Below are positions 17,355-25,731 of a stretch of 64,000 nt of DNA, one piece after another (positions within the stretch are counted from its first letter, which is position 1; every line of letters begins with the position of its first letter). Source of the DNA: Microvirga sp. Mcv34 (lineage in GTDB: Bacteria; Pseudomonadota; Alphaproteobacteria; Rhizobiales; Beijerinckiaceae); NCBI RefSeq assembly GCF_024519725.1, contig NZ_JALJRK010000014.1:1-64000 (forward strand), read 5' to 3'. Below the pieces are notes generated by a model, which worked only from the letters and a program-made list of their open reading frames with translations, was not told the origin of the DNA and did no database searches. A program made the translations under genes and the position numbers.

Positions 17355-19340
17355 ATGACCTTCAGCATTGAACAGGCATTTGCCGAGTTTTGGGATAACA
17401 GCGGTGGCAAAGATGGCAAAGGCATCGAATACGGGGGAACCGGAACTGGCGGCCAGATCACGGGAAACGTCACCGGTGGCTCGGGAACGGGGTCATCATA
17501 TAAGGCGCCCGTAATCAATCCTTATGCACAGACAAACCCAGTGCCGGAGGACTATTGTGAGGACGACGGGGGCGGAGTTGATGGCGGTCTGACGGATGAG
17601 AACGGTAACCAGATCTATATCGATATGAAGATTTACGCGCCGGTTACGATGCCAGGTAACCTCAGTTCGATGCAGAGAGAATTGCTTCGCCTAGAGTATA
17701 ATTACGACATGTTGTTTTATGGCAAGTCAAATATCTGGCCGTACTCTTTTCTTATTGAATCTCGCGGTGAGCATTTCTCGGATGGCCACATTCACCCTGG
17801 CGATAACGTCGTTTATGCGGGCGGTGCCGGAGCAAATTCCACGGTCCCGACAGGTGAAGTGTCGAGCTTCACGGTTCGCATGACCTTCGGCACGTCGGGC
17901 AATGACACGACATACGGCAGTTCCGGTTCTGAGTTCCTTTTCGGCGGCGACGGCAACGACGTCCTCTATGGCTATGGCGGCAATGATACCATCCAGGGCG
18001 GTGCAGGTGCCGATACGATGGACGGTGGTGATGGCATCGACATGCTCGACTACCGCGGGGACACCGCCGGTGTGTACATCGACGTGCGCACCAACTCGGC
18101 CTTTTATGGCGAGGCCGCAGGCGACGTGATCAGCGGCTTCGAGAACGTGGTCGGCGGCTCGGGCAACGACACGATCTATGGCAGCCATGATGCCAACATG
18201 ATCTGGGGCGGGGGCGGAGACGATATCATCGCAGGTGCAGGCGGCGACGACTCCCTCTCGGGTAATACGGGCAACGATGCCCTCTATGGCGATGCCGGCA
18301 ACGATCTGATCGTAGGCGGTGAGGGTTCCGACAGACTGGACGGTGGCGACGGAATCGACACGCTCAGTTATGTCTCCAGCACAGCCGCCGTCTATATCGA
18401 TGTGCGCACAAATACCGCGCTCTATGGCGATGCCGAAGGCGATCGGATCAGCAACTTCGAGAACGTTATTGGCGGATCGGGCAACGACACGATCTACGGC
18501 AGCCATGATGCCAACGTGCTGGATGGGTCATTGGGCGACGATGTCATCGCCGGCGCCGGCGGCGACGACGTCATCTGGGGCGGCGACGGGTTCGATTATC
18601 TCTACGGCGACGACGGTAATGATGTCGTCTGGGGCGAGGCCGGCAATGACGTTATCCAGGGTGGCGCGGGTGCCGATACGCTGGACGGCGGCGACGGCAG
18701 GGACTGGCTCGACTACCGTACCGATACGGCGGGCGTTTACATCGACCTGCGCACCAACTCGGCCTTCCATGGCGATGCCGAGGGCGACCGGATCAGCAAC
18801 TTCGAGAACGTGATGGGCGGTTCGGGCCGGGATACGATCTATGGCAGTTCCGGAGACAACGAAATGTGGGGCCGGGGCGGGGACGACATCCTGGCTGGCG
18901 CGGATGGAGATGACACCTTGCACGGCCAAGAGGGCAACGACTGGCTCGAAGGCGGCAACGGATGGGATCTGCTTACGGGCGGCGCCGGTGATGATCGCCT
19001 GGTTGGCGGCGCCGGCACGGACATACTCGTGGGTAACCAGGGACGGGACACCTTCGTGTTCGATGCGGCTCTTGGCCCGGACAATGATGATTGGATCTAC
19101 GACTTCAGCGTATCGGAAGACACCATAGCATTGAGCCGCAGCGTCTTCGGCGGCTTCGGTTCTTCGGTGTGGGTGGCCGTGGGGCAAGGGGCCGGGCCTG
19201 GCGGTGCGCAGATCGTTTACGACGATACAACCGGTAACTTGTTCTATGACGCAGACGGTGCAGGTGGAGTGGCGCAGGTCAAGTTTGCCCATCTTGCGAC
19301 CGGTCTGACGCTGACTTCAGGCAACTTCATCCTGATTTGA
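17355..19340 (+). CDS. RTX (hemolysin-type) calcium-binding repeat protein
   Basis: A 661-aa protein whose residues from ~175 onward are glycine/aspartate nonapeptides (GGDGNDVLYGYGGNDTIQGG and so on), which fold as a Ca-binding parallel beta roll outside the cell. The N-terminal ~170 residues are glycine-rich and lack recognisable catalytic motifs or a signal peptide, consistent with type I secretion through a C-terminal signal; the end LTSGNFILI fits. Three ~57-aa modules (GVYIDVRTNSAFYG...FENV) recur with high identity. There is no ABC/HlyD/TolC gene in the window, so the exporter must be elsewhere. A hairpin follows at 19370-19400. The role (adhesin, matrix protein or bacteriocin-like) is unknown. 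Confidence 0.85.
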   Translation: MTFSIEQAFAEFWDNSGGKDGKGIEYGGTGTGGQITGNVTGGSGTGSSYKAPVINPYAQTNPVPEDYCEDDGGGVDGGLTDENGNQIYIDMKIYAPVTMPGNLSSMQRELLRLEYNYDMLFYGKSNIWPYSFLIESRGEHFSDGHIHPGDNVVYAGGAGANSTVPTGEVSSFTVRMTFGTSGNDTTYGSSGSEFLFGGDGNDVLYGYGGNDTIQGGAGADTMDGGDGIDMLDYRGDTAGVYIDVRTNSAFYGEAAGDVISGFENVVGGSGNDTIYGSHDANMIWGGGGDDIIAGAGGDDSLSGNTGNDALYGDAGNDLIVGGEGSDRLDGGDGIDTLSYVSSTAAVYIDVRTNTALYGDAEGDRISNFENVIGGSGNDTIYGSHDANVLDGSLGDDVIAGAGGDDVIWGGDGFDYLYGDDGNDVVWGEAGNDVIQGGAGADTLDGGDGRDWLDYRTDTAGVYIDLRTNSAFHGDAEGDRISNFENVMGGSGRDTIYGSSGDNEMWGRGGDDILAGADGDDTLHGQEGNDWLEGGNGWDLLTGGAGDDRLVGGAGTDILVGNQGRDTFVFDAALGPDNDDWIYDFSVSEDTIALSRSVFGGFGSSVWVAVGQGAGPGGAQIVYDDTTGNLFYDADGAGGVAQVKFAHLATGLTLTSGNFILI

Positions 19341-19369
19341 TCCAGAGCGTAGTCTTACGCACCACAAGC

Positions 19370-19400
19370 AGAAGGGCTGGTCGAGCGACCGGCCCTTCTC
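19370..19400 (+). terminator. Terminator-like hairpin after the RTX gene
   Basis: AGAAGGGC...GGTCG pairs with CGACC...GGCCCTTCT with one interruption, ~30 bases after the stop. There is no strong T-run. Confidence 0.5.
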
Positions 19401-19576
19401 ACGTTCTGGGGGACGTTACGGATCAGGCCACGTCCAAGCCCCGGAGGGGCGGAAGTGCTGTCTGCCAGGGCGCACCGGCACCGGTACGCTCCCAGGCCGG
19501 CGGGCATCTTTATGCTCGACTTCTTCGAAGTCAGACGCCATATTCCGCGCAACTTTGGCTCCTCTAGGCAGCAGCG

Positions 19577-19990
19577 ATGAAACAGTTTTGGACCCAATTC
19601 TTCACCTGGTGGAACGGCCAGACCCTCGGCACGCGGTATTTCACCTGGCGCAAGGGGCAGTTCGTGGGCGAGGACGAGTTCGGCAACCGCTACTACCGTT
19701 ACACGCAGCCCCAGGCCATCGACTCGAACGTAGGGGCGGAGCGCCGCTGGGTCGTCTATAACGGCTATGCCGATGCCTCGAAGGTCCCGCCCGGCTGGCG
19801 CGCATGGCTGTGCCATAACGGTGACGTGGCTCCGAGCGAGGAGAGCTACAAGGCGCATCCCTGGGAAAGGGCGTACGTGCCCAACATGACCGGCACGGCC
19901 CAGGCCTACCGTCCGCAGGGCTCAAGCCTCTCGGTCGGGCAACGCCCCGCTGCCACGGGCGATTACGTGCCGTGGACCCCCGGAGAGTGA
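19577..19990 (+). CDS. NADH:ubiquinone oxidoreductase NDUFA12-type accessory subunit
   Basis: A 137-aa protein of the NDUFA12 (B17.2) family, an accessory subunit of respiratory complex I found in alphaproteobacteria and mitochondria. Recognisable segments are the N-terminal FFTWWNGQTLGTRYFTWRKG, the GEDEFGNRYYR motif, ERRWVVYNG and the C-terminal WERAYVPNMTGTAQAYRPQG. Full length, with an ATG start. In related genomes it is close to the DUF2155 and aat genes; here these lie ~4 kb downstream after several inserted genes. Confidence 0.92.
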   Translation: MKQFWTQFFTWWNGQTLGTRYFTWRKGQFVGEDEFGNRYYRYTQPQAIDSNVGAERRWVVYNGYADASKVPPGWRAWLCHNGDVAPSEESYKAHPWERAYVPNMTGTAQAYRPQGSSLSVGQRPAATGDYVPWTPGE

Positions 19991-20026
19991 GGCCAAGCCG
20001 CTCAGCCCGCCCTCGACATCTTTGAC

Positions 20027-20060
20027 GTCATGGCCGTCCCTGGACTTGATCCAAGGGCGG
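20027..20060. repeat. Partial copy of the GIY-YIG cassette repeat arm
   Basis: TGACGTCATGGCCGTCCCTG followed by GACTTGATCCAAGGG matches the first arm of the 273-388 repeat with a few changes. It is a short solo element without a nuclease gene. Confidence 0.6.
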
Positions 20061-20096
20061 CCTTTTCGATTCGCGGAGGCGCGGCGGCGGCTGACA

Positions 20097-20735
20097 TCAG
20101 CCTTTCGGATGGAAATACGATTGCCGCCTCATGACGGCCTCGCCGAAGAGGCCGAAGGCCTGGATCACGTGGCCCTGCGGCACCTCGATGCCTCGTGCCA
20201 CGCCTGAACCCTTCAGGACGCCGGCCCGCTCGTCCGGTTCGGGGTCGCGATAGGTCCCGCCATCGCCCAGGATGCAGTTCTGGCAGCGGACCGGACCCAG
20301 GATTTGGGCACCTCGTCCGATTCGGTTCGACATCGTGAGTGATCCGCCACCGAGAAGCCGGGTTCCGTCCCCGATCGCGATGGTGTCGCCAGCGCCGGCC
20401 TTGATCGTGAAGCCGCCTTCCTCGCCGATCTCGGCTCCGGAGCCGATCGTGACCGCCCCGCCCGAGGCAACGACCCGGGTGCCAGGAAAAACGTTCGTTC
20501 CGCGGCCGATGGCGATGCGCCCGTGGGAAGAAGCCTGGAGGATGACATTGGGCCAGAGCACCACGTCCTCTTCCAGCTGAACATCGGACGAGACCAGGAC
20601 GGAACCCGGATCCGGCAGCAGGATGCCGCGCCGGCTGAGGGCGGCCGTTTCCTCCAGCGACAGGAAGCCCAGGCGCCTTCGCGCCGCGTCGCCCTGCCGA
20701 TCCGTTTCGTCCATGTGAGTCCGCTTCCGATCCAT
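20097..20735 (-). CDS. Left-handed beta-helix (hexapeptide-type) protein
   Basis: A 212-aa protein. From about residue 50 it has the repeating hydrophobic pattern of a left-handed parallel beta-helix (SSDVQLEEDVVLWPNVILQ, GRIAIGRGTNVFPGTRV, AVTIGSGAEIGEEGG), as in acyl/nucleotidyl transferases such as the GlmU C-terminal domain. No catalytic His motif is evident and the N-terminal ~45 residues are helical, so it may be a structural or regulatory relative. The start may instead be the ATG at 20714. It stands alone, reading toward the NDUFA12 gene. Confidence 0.7.
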   Translation of the reverse strand: MDRKRTHMDETDRQGDAARRRLGFLSLEETAALSRRGILLPDPGSVLVSSDVQLEEDVVLWPNVILQASSHGRIAIGRGTNVFPGTRVVASGGAVTIGSGAEIGEEGGFTIKAGAGDTIAIGDGTRLLGGGSLTMSNRIGRGAQILGPVRCQNCILGDGGTYRDPEPDERAGVLKGSGVARGIEVPQGHVIQAFGLFGEAVMRRQSYFHPKG

Positions 20736-20946
20736 CTGCCCCGGGAGCTTAACCGATCGGCGTGGGACTCATAAGCCGTCTTGAGTAGGGGGCGGCACAG
20801 GGCGATACCCTTCGGGTGCTATGCCGTCAGGGCATAACGGACATCAATTCTTATGGCTCCTCAAGTCGGGAGCGCATCCGTATATCCGCACCGCAACAAG
20901 AGCAAAGACAACCGGCCATGGGGCCGGTCCACTGCTGGGGCTTTCC

Positions 20947-21102
20947 ATGTTCGTTTCTTACATCCTGTCGAAAATTCGTACCTATAGCCTGTATCGCGAG
21001 ACCGTCCGCGAGCTGGCGCAGCTCTCCGACCGTGAGCTGGCCGATCTCGGCATCGCCCGCTATGATATCGCCCGGGTCGCCCGTGAAGCGACCTTCGCGT
21101 AA
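20947..21102 (+). CDS. DUF1127 small protein
   Basis: A 51-aa basic protein of the DUF1127 (YjiS-like) family, abundant in Hyphomicrobiales. It has the family signature ELAQLSDRELADLGIARYDI near the C-terminus. In some relatives these proteins influence RNA turnover and phosphate or stress responses (established for other species). The frame is open upstream, but the ATG at 20947 gives the usual length. A GC-rich hairpin follows within 30 bases. Confidence 0.88.
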   Translation: MFVSYILSKIRTYSLYRETVRELAQLSDRELADLGIARYDIARVAREATFA

Positions 21103-21130
21103 GCGGCACAACACCGGTTCTCGCAGCAAT

Positions 21131-21149
21131 CGCCCGCCCTCGGCGGGCG
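21131..21149 (+). terminator. Terminator of the DUF1127 gene
   Basis: CGCCCGCC-CTC-GGCGGGCG stem followed by TTCGCTTTT, 29 bases after the stop. Confidence 0.7.
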
Positions 21150-21277
21150 TTCGCTTTTCAGGAGACGTCTTCGGCCAAGCCGTCCAGGCCAGGCCAAGGA
21201 TGAACGGGTTTCACGAGCTTCAGGCATAGGACAGGGCACAAAACGTCGTTTCAGGCGTCAACCATACGAAGGTAACC

Positions 21278-22270
21278 ATGGCTTCTCTGATCTCACGGGA
21301 ATGGTACACGATCGCCATCTTCGGCATGGTCGTGCTGGCGTCGATCCTACCCATCGGCGGCGAGCCGGCGGAGGTGTTCTCGGTCGCGACCAATCTCGCG
21401 ATTGCCCTGCTGTTCTTCCTCCATGGCGCGCGCCTGTCCCGCGACGTGGTGATCGCCGGCATGATCCATTGGCGGCTGCACCTCTTCGTGCTGGTCACCA
21501 CTTTCGTAGTCTTCCCGATTCTCGGCCTCATCGTCCTCGCCGTACCGAACCTGATGACCCCGGCGCTGGCCACGGGCATCCTGTTCCTGTGCGTCCTCCC
21601 CTCGACCGTTCAGTCGTCGATCGCGTTCACGTCGATTGCGGAGGGCAATGTGCCGGCCGCGATCTGCTCGGCTTCAGCATCGAACATCCTCGGCATGTTC
21701 CTGACCCCGCTCCTCGTGGGCCTGCTGTTCCACACGCAAGGCGGCGGGGGCTTTTCCCTCGAGGCGCTCGAGGGCATCCTGCTGCAGCTTCTTGCGCCCT
21801 TCATCCTCGGTCAGGTGCTTCAGCCCTTCCTCGGAAGGTGGCTAAGCCGGCATAGGACGCTCACGCAGTTCGTCGATCGCGGCTCCATCCTGATGGTGGT
21901 CTATGGGGCCTTCAGCGAGGCTGTGATCGAGGGGCTCTGGCACAGGCTTTCGGCCACGGATCTCATCGCGGTAGTCGTGATCGACATCGTGCTGCTGATG
22001 GCGGTGCTGCTCTTCACGTTTTATGTCAGCGGCTGGTTCGGGTTCAATCGCGCGGACCGGATCACCATCACCTTCTGCGGCTCCAAGAAGAGCCTTGCCT
22101 CCGGCGCCCCGATGGCGAACGTGATCTTCGCCGGACAGGATGTGGGCTCCATCGTGCTGCCGCTCATGATCTTCCATCAGATCCAGCTGATGACCTGCGC
22201 GGTCCTGGCGCGTCGCTTCGCGAGCAGCGCGAAGGCTCCTGCCGTTCCGGAGAAGGCGAAGGTCGTCTAG
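21278..22270 (+). CDS. Bile acid:sodium symporter-like (SBF-like) transporter
   Basis: A 330-aa inner-membrane protein with about ten hydrophobic segments. It matches the SBF-like (YfeH) branch: LPIGGEPAEVFSVATNLAIALLFFLHGARLS near the start, SSIAFTSIAEGNVPAAICSASASN in the middle and FCGSKKSLASGAPMANVIF toward the end. These proteins belong to the BASS fold of sodium-coupled anion transporters; the substrate of the YfeH branch is unknown. The start is an ATG at 21278. It is a single gene, followed by a dispersed repeat element. Confidence 0.85.
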   Translation: MASLISREWYTIAIFGMVVLASILPIGGEPAEVFSVATNLAIALLFFLHGARLSRDVVIAGMIHWRLHLFVLVTTFVVFPILGLIVLAVPNLMTPALATGILFLCVLPSTVQSSIAFTSIAEGNVPAAICSASASNILGMFLTPLLVGLLFHTQGGGGFSLEALEGILLQLLAPFILGQVLQPFLGRWLSRHRTLTQFVDRGSILMVVYGAFSEAVIEGLWHRLSATDLIAVVVIDIVLLMAVLLFTFYVSGWFGFNRADRITITFCGSKKSLASGAPMANVIFAGQDVGSIVLPLMIFHQIQLMTCAVLARRFASSAKAPAVPEKAKVV

Positions 22271-22372
22271 AGCATTTTTCGGTGAAGTGGATCCGGTTCA
22301 CCGCCAAAAAATGCGGTCAAACAAGAAAGAGAGCTGATTCCATGTCAATGGAAACAGCTCTAGCCGCACGTT
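22270..22372. repeat. Hyphomicrobiales-type intergenic repeat element
   Basis: AGAGCATTTTTCGGTGAAGT followed by GGATCCGGTTCACC... and ending in AACAGCTCTAG. The outer ends (CTAGAGC/GCTCTAG) and an internal GCATTTTT/AAAAAATGC pair make nested palindromes. Similar GATGCTCTAG-type pieces appear at 37880-37925 and 46125-46235, and such elements are common between genes of this order. Confidence 0.55.
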
Positions 22373-22427
22373 AAGTCTGATGCCGCTCCTCAGGCATCGT
22401 CCGAGGAGCGGTGCTCGGAGGAGGGGA

Positions 22428-23438
22428 TTACGGCTGGCCGCTGCCTCCCGCAGCCCCGTAGATCTGCCCCGTCGCATAGCTCGCATCGGCTGCGGCGAGC
22501 TGGACATAGATCGAGGCGAGCTCGGCCGGCTGGCCGGGTCGGCCCATAGGCGTGTCGCCGCCGAATTGCTGCAGCTTCTCCTGGGTTGCGCCGCCGCTGA
22601 CCTGAAGCGGGGTCCAGATCGGCCCCGGAGCGACGCCGTTGACGCGGATTCCCTTGGGGCCGAGCTGCTTCGCCATGGATTTGGTGAAGTTCATCATCGC
22701 GGCCTTGGTCATTGCGTAATCGACCAGATTTTCCGACGGGTCATAGGCCTGCTCGGAGGTCGTCTGGATGATCGCCGAGCCCGGCGTCAGGTGGGGCAGG
22801 GCCGCCTTGGTCAGCCAGAACATGGCGTAGACATTGGTCTTTAAGGTCGCGTCGAAGTCTTCCGACGTGATGTCGAGGAGCGCTGGCCGCTGCTGCTGGC
22901 GGGCGGCGTTGTTGACCAGGATATCGAGACCGCCGAGCTGCTGCACGGCATCTGCCACGATGCGCGCGCACAGGGCTTCGTCGCGGATGTCGCCCGGCAG
23001 GGCTACGGCGATCCGGCCCTCCTTCTTGATCAGGTCGATGACCTCCCGTGCGTCGGGCTCCTCGTCCGGGTGATAGCTGATGGCCACATCCGCGCCCTCG
23101 CGGGCGAAGGCGATGGCGGCCGCCCGGCCCATGCCGGAATCACCGCCGGTGATCAGGGCCTTCCGACCGCGCAGGCGTCCGGATCCCTTATAGCTCGTCT
23201 CGCCGTGGTCGGGGCGCGGGTCCATCTGGCCGGCCAAGCCCGGCCAGGGCTGGGATTGTGAGCGAAACGGTGGCTTGGCGTATTTCGTCGTCGGGTCCTC
23301 CTTCGCGACGCCGTCGCTCGCGGCTGGGGCAGCCGTCTGGGCCGAGGCCTGACCGGCCGCCGCCGCCGTCGCGAGACCAGCCGCCGCGCCTCCCATCACG
23401 CCCCGTCGTGAGATCCCGTTGCCGTCGCTCATGTCCAT
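22428..23438 (-). CDS. Tat-exported short-chain dehydrogenase/reductase
   Basis: A 336-aa SDR oxidoreductase. After a twin-arginine signal (ISRRGVMGGAAAGLATAAAA) and a linker comes the Rossmann core: ITGGDSGMGRAAA for NAD(P), LVNNAAR, a Ser in QTTSEQAYD and the catalytic Tyr-x3-Lys in VDYAMTK. It resembles the YghA/general-stress SDR group that prefixes its domain with a long N-terminal part. The start was set at the ATG at 23438, preceded by GAGAGG at proper distance; a further ATG at 23459 lacks this. It is presumably periplasmic, which is uncommon for an SDR. Substrate unknown. Confidence 0.88.
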   Translation of the reverse strand: MDMSDGNGISRRGVMGGAAAGLATAAAAGQASAQTAAPAASDGVAKEDPTTKYAKPPFRSQSQPWPGLAGQMDPRPDHGETSYKGSGRLRGRKALITGGDSGMGRAAAIAFAREGADVAISYHPDEEPDAREVIDLIKKEGRIAVALPGDIRDEALCARIVADAVQQLGGLDILVNNAARQQQRPALLDITSEDFDATLKTNVYAMFWLTKAALPHLTPGSAIIQTTSEQAYDPSENLVDYAMTKAAMMNFTKSMAKQLGPKGIRVNGVAPGPIWTPLQVSGGATQEKLQQFGGDTPMGRPGQPAELASIYVQLAAADASYATGQIYGAAGGSGQP

Positions 23439-23662
23439 GTTCCAGCCTCTCGTCATCAATAGAGGCCGGTTAACCTGTGGCCGGACCGGAGGTTCAGAAT
23501 TTTCTTTGACGTTGTCGTGAGGGGAAATGCCCAGGCTTCGGTTCGATCTGACGGGTCTTTTCCCGCTTGCCCTTTTTCCATCATGGTTCGCGTGTTATCG
23601 CGGTGCCGGGATAAGGGGTACGACCGGGCAGACCGGACAAGAACCGCCAAATCGGACCTGGC

Positions 23663-24268
23663 TTGGAAAATATGATGAAACTCGGATGGACGCGGGCGGC
23701 TGTCGTGCTCGCAGGGGTAATCGGCGCAGCGGGTGCGGCTCAGGCGGACCGGATCAAGAATCCCACGGCGGTCTTTTCGGGACTCGACAAGATCACCGGG
23801 CGTATCGTTTCGTTCGAGGTCGGGATCGACGAAACTGTTCAATTCGGCGCCCTGCAGATGACCCCGAGGGTCTGCTTCACCAAGCCGCCCACGGAAGCGC
23901 CGAACACCACCTCGTTCGTCGAAGTGGACGAGCCGGGTCCCGATGGGCAGAACAAGCGGGTCTTCTCCGGCTGGCTCTTTGCCGCCAGCCCCGGCCTGCA
24001 TGGGCTCGAGCACCCGGTTTACGACATCTGGCTCGTGGATTGCAAAGGCGGCACGGAGGTGATCGCGGAGCCCAAGGAAATGCCCGAGGAGCTTCCGCCG
24101 ATCCAGGATTCCGCCCGGGCACCGAGCGATACCGGACGACCGGGCGACATCATGGCCCCGACCGGCGGCGCCACGGCACCGCGTCCGCCGGCCGTGCAGA
24201 CGGCTCCTCTGCGTCAGCCGACCCGGCGCCAAGCTCCCGCGGCCCCGATCATCAACACGGATCGCTGA
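23663..24268 (+). CDS. DUF2155 domain-containing exported protein
   Basis: A 201-aa protein. An N-terminal signal peptide (to about residue 28, AGAAQA) is followed by the conserved DUF2155 domain: FSGLDKITGRIVSFEVGIDETVQFGALQ, PRVCFTKPPTEAPNTTSFVEV and YDIWLVDC. The two cysteines may form a disulfide. The C-terminus is proline-rich. The family sits next to aat in many alphaproteobacteria; its job is unknown. An ATG two codons downstream of the reported start is also possible. It converges on aat, with their ends 42 bases apart. Confidence 0.88.
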   Translation: MENMMKLGWTRAAVVLAGVIGAAGAAQADRIKNPTAVFSGLDKITGRIVSFEVGIDETVQFGALQMTPRVCFTKPPTEAPNTTSFVEVDEPGPDGQNKRVFSGWLFAASPGLHGLEHPVYDIWLVDCKGGTEVIAEPKEMPEELPPIQDSARAPSDTGRPGDIMAPTGGATAPRPPAVQTAPLRQPTRRQAPAAPIINTDR

Positions 24269-24310
24269 CCTGGGAGCATCGGACGCGAACTCAGACGCAC
24301 ATCCTGTGTT

Positions 24311-24985
24311 TCAGGCGCTCTGAAGGGCGGCGAGGGCCACCTCGCCGCTGACGGCCTTGCCGGGCGGCCAGGAATCCCAGTCGGCGCCATGCTCCATGGC
24401 ATTGTGCAGCATCTGCTTGTAGATGCGTCTGGGAACCTCGACGGCGCCGAATTGGGCCAGATGGGAGGTCACGAACTGGGTATCAAGGAGCGAGAACCCG
24501 CCCCGTCGCAGGCGCGCCACCAGATGCACCAGCGCGACCTTGGAGGCGTCCCGTTCCGTATGGAACATGCTCTCGCCGAAGAAGGCCCCGTTGAGGCGCA
24601 CCCCGTAGAGGCCGCCGACGAGTCGACCTTCCCGATAGGCCTCCACCGTGTGGCAGTAGCCCGCATCGAAAAGCTCGCCGTAGAGTTCACGGATGCGCCG
24701 GCTGATCCAGGTCTTCTCCCGGTCCACTCCCGGAGCTGCGCAACCGGCGATAACACCGTCGAAATCCCGGTCGATCCAGATCTCGAACTGGTCCGAGCGG
24801 ACGGTGCGCGCCAGGCGCTTGGAGATGTGGAAAGTGTCGAGCGGAATGATGCCCCGCTCACGGGGTTCGACCCAGAAGAGGGACGGATCGTCGGCATCCT
24901 CCGCCATGGGAAAGATGCCAGCCGCATAGGCTTTCAGCAGGATATCGGGGGTAATATCGATCGCGTGGTCGGGAGACCGGGTCAT
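24311..24985 (-). CDS. aat: Leucyl/phenylalanyl-tRNA--protein transferase
   Basis: A 224-aa enzyme that adds Leu or Phe to proteins with N-terminal Arg or Lys, marking them for ClpAP through ClpS (N-degron pathway). The family pattern is plain: [31 protein letters not shown]-x-S-R-R ([10 protein letters not shown]), [31 protein letters not shown] and [21 protein letters not shown]. Normal length. The ATG at 24985 matches the expected N-terminus. Its upstream neighbour on the same strand is a methyltransferase gene starting its own unit. Confidence 0.95.
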   Translation of the reverse strand: MTRSPDHAIDITPDILLKAYAAGIFPMAEDADDPSLFWVEPRERGIIPLDTFHISKRLARTVRSDQFEIWIDRDFDGVIAGCAAPGVDREKTWISRRIRELYGELFDAGYCHTVEAYREGRLVGGLYGVRLNGAFFGESMFHTERDASKVALVHLVARLRRGGFSLLDTQFVTSHLAQFGAVEVPRRIYKQMLHNAMEHGADWDSWPPGKAVSGEVALAALQSA

Positions 24986-25046
24986 TCACTCATCTATCCG
25001 ATCGTTCGGGCTATCCTTCATAAAATAGGACAGCAGAAACGCGAAA

Positions 25047-25649
25047 TCAGATTGGCCTGAGGTAGATTTTGCCGAGTTCCTGGATCTCGTCACCCGTTTT
25101 CTGAGTCTTCGTTGCAAGACCCCACAAGTCGTGGCGGTTCGGGCGACGGAACCCGAAGAACTGGGCAAACCCGGCTTGACCACAGGCGTTCGCGAGAGAT
25201 TTCAGCGTGAAGCCCGTATGGTGAGCCATGTAGAGGTTACCGCCTTTCATGGCTGGCCTGAACCCATAAAGCATGTCCAGGGGTGAGACAGGGCCGCTAC
25301 GGCTCGTATAGATCGGCGTCTCGATATCTCCTACCGATAGCCTTTCCCCTACCGTCTGCAGGTCCGGACAGGTCAGAATGACGAAGCCGTCCGGGTTGAT
25401 CACACGTCGCATCGCCTTGAGCGCTAAGGGAACCTCGTGCGGATAAAGATGCTCGATGTTGTGGGCCGAATAGGCGGCATCGAAGGTGTCTGAACCGACC
25501 TTGGACAGCTCGGGCAGTTTATCGACGATATCCCGTTCGACGTTCGCGTCGATATCGAGCGTCACCTCGTCCCATGCCGCATCGGCAAAAGCCGCAACGG
25601 TCTGGTGCTTACGTTTGCGGCCGCAGCCAATATGAAGAAAGCGAGGCAT
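25047..25649 (-). CDS. Class I SAM-dependent methyltransferase
   Basis: A 200-aa protein with a methyltransferase Rossmann core: motif I LHIGCGRK at the very N-terminus, an acidic LDID at the end of beta-2 and FDAAYSAHNIEHLYPHEV as the motif after beta-4, typical of methyltransferase type 11/UbiE-like proteins. Start immediately before motif I (MPRFLHIGCG), with no N-terminal extension. It lies between aat and accC, where related genomes as I know them lack such a gene, so it may be an insertion. Substrate not predictable. Confidence 0.75.
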   Translation of the reverse strand: MPRFLHIGCGRKRKHQTVAAFADAAWDEVTLDIDANVERDIVDKLPELSKVGSDTFDAAYSAHNIEHLYPHEVPLALKAMRRVINPDGFVILTCPDLQTVGERLSVGDIETPIYTSRSGPVSPLDMLYGFRPAMKGGNLYMAHHTGFTLKSLANACGQAGFAQFFGFRRPNRHDLWGLATKTQKTGDEIQELGKIYLRPI

Positions 25650-25731
25650 GGTTTCTCATGGCCTCGCTTCAGGAACGAAGCCCTCTATTCCGACGGCGGC
25701 AGAATAGAGGGTCTATTACGATGTAACAATA

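Noticed and set aside
17900-19060. Tandem repeats that could be taken for a CRISPR array
   Set aside because: They encode in-frame RTX nonapeptides, vary in sequence, and have no unique spacers of constant length.
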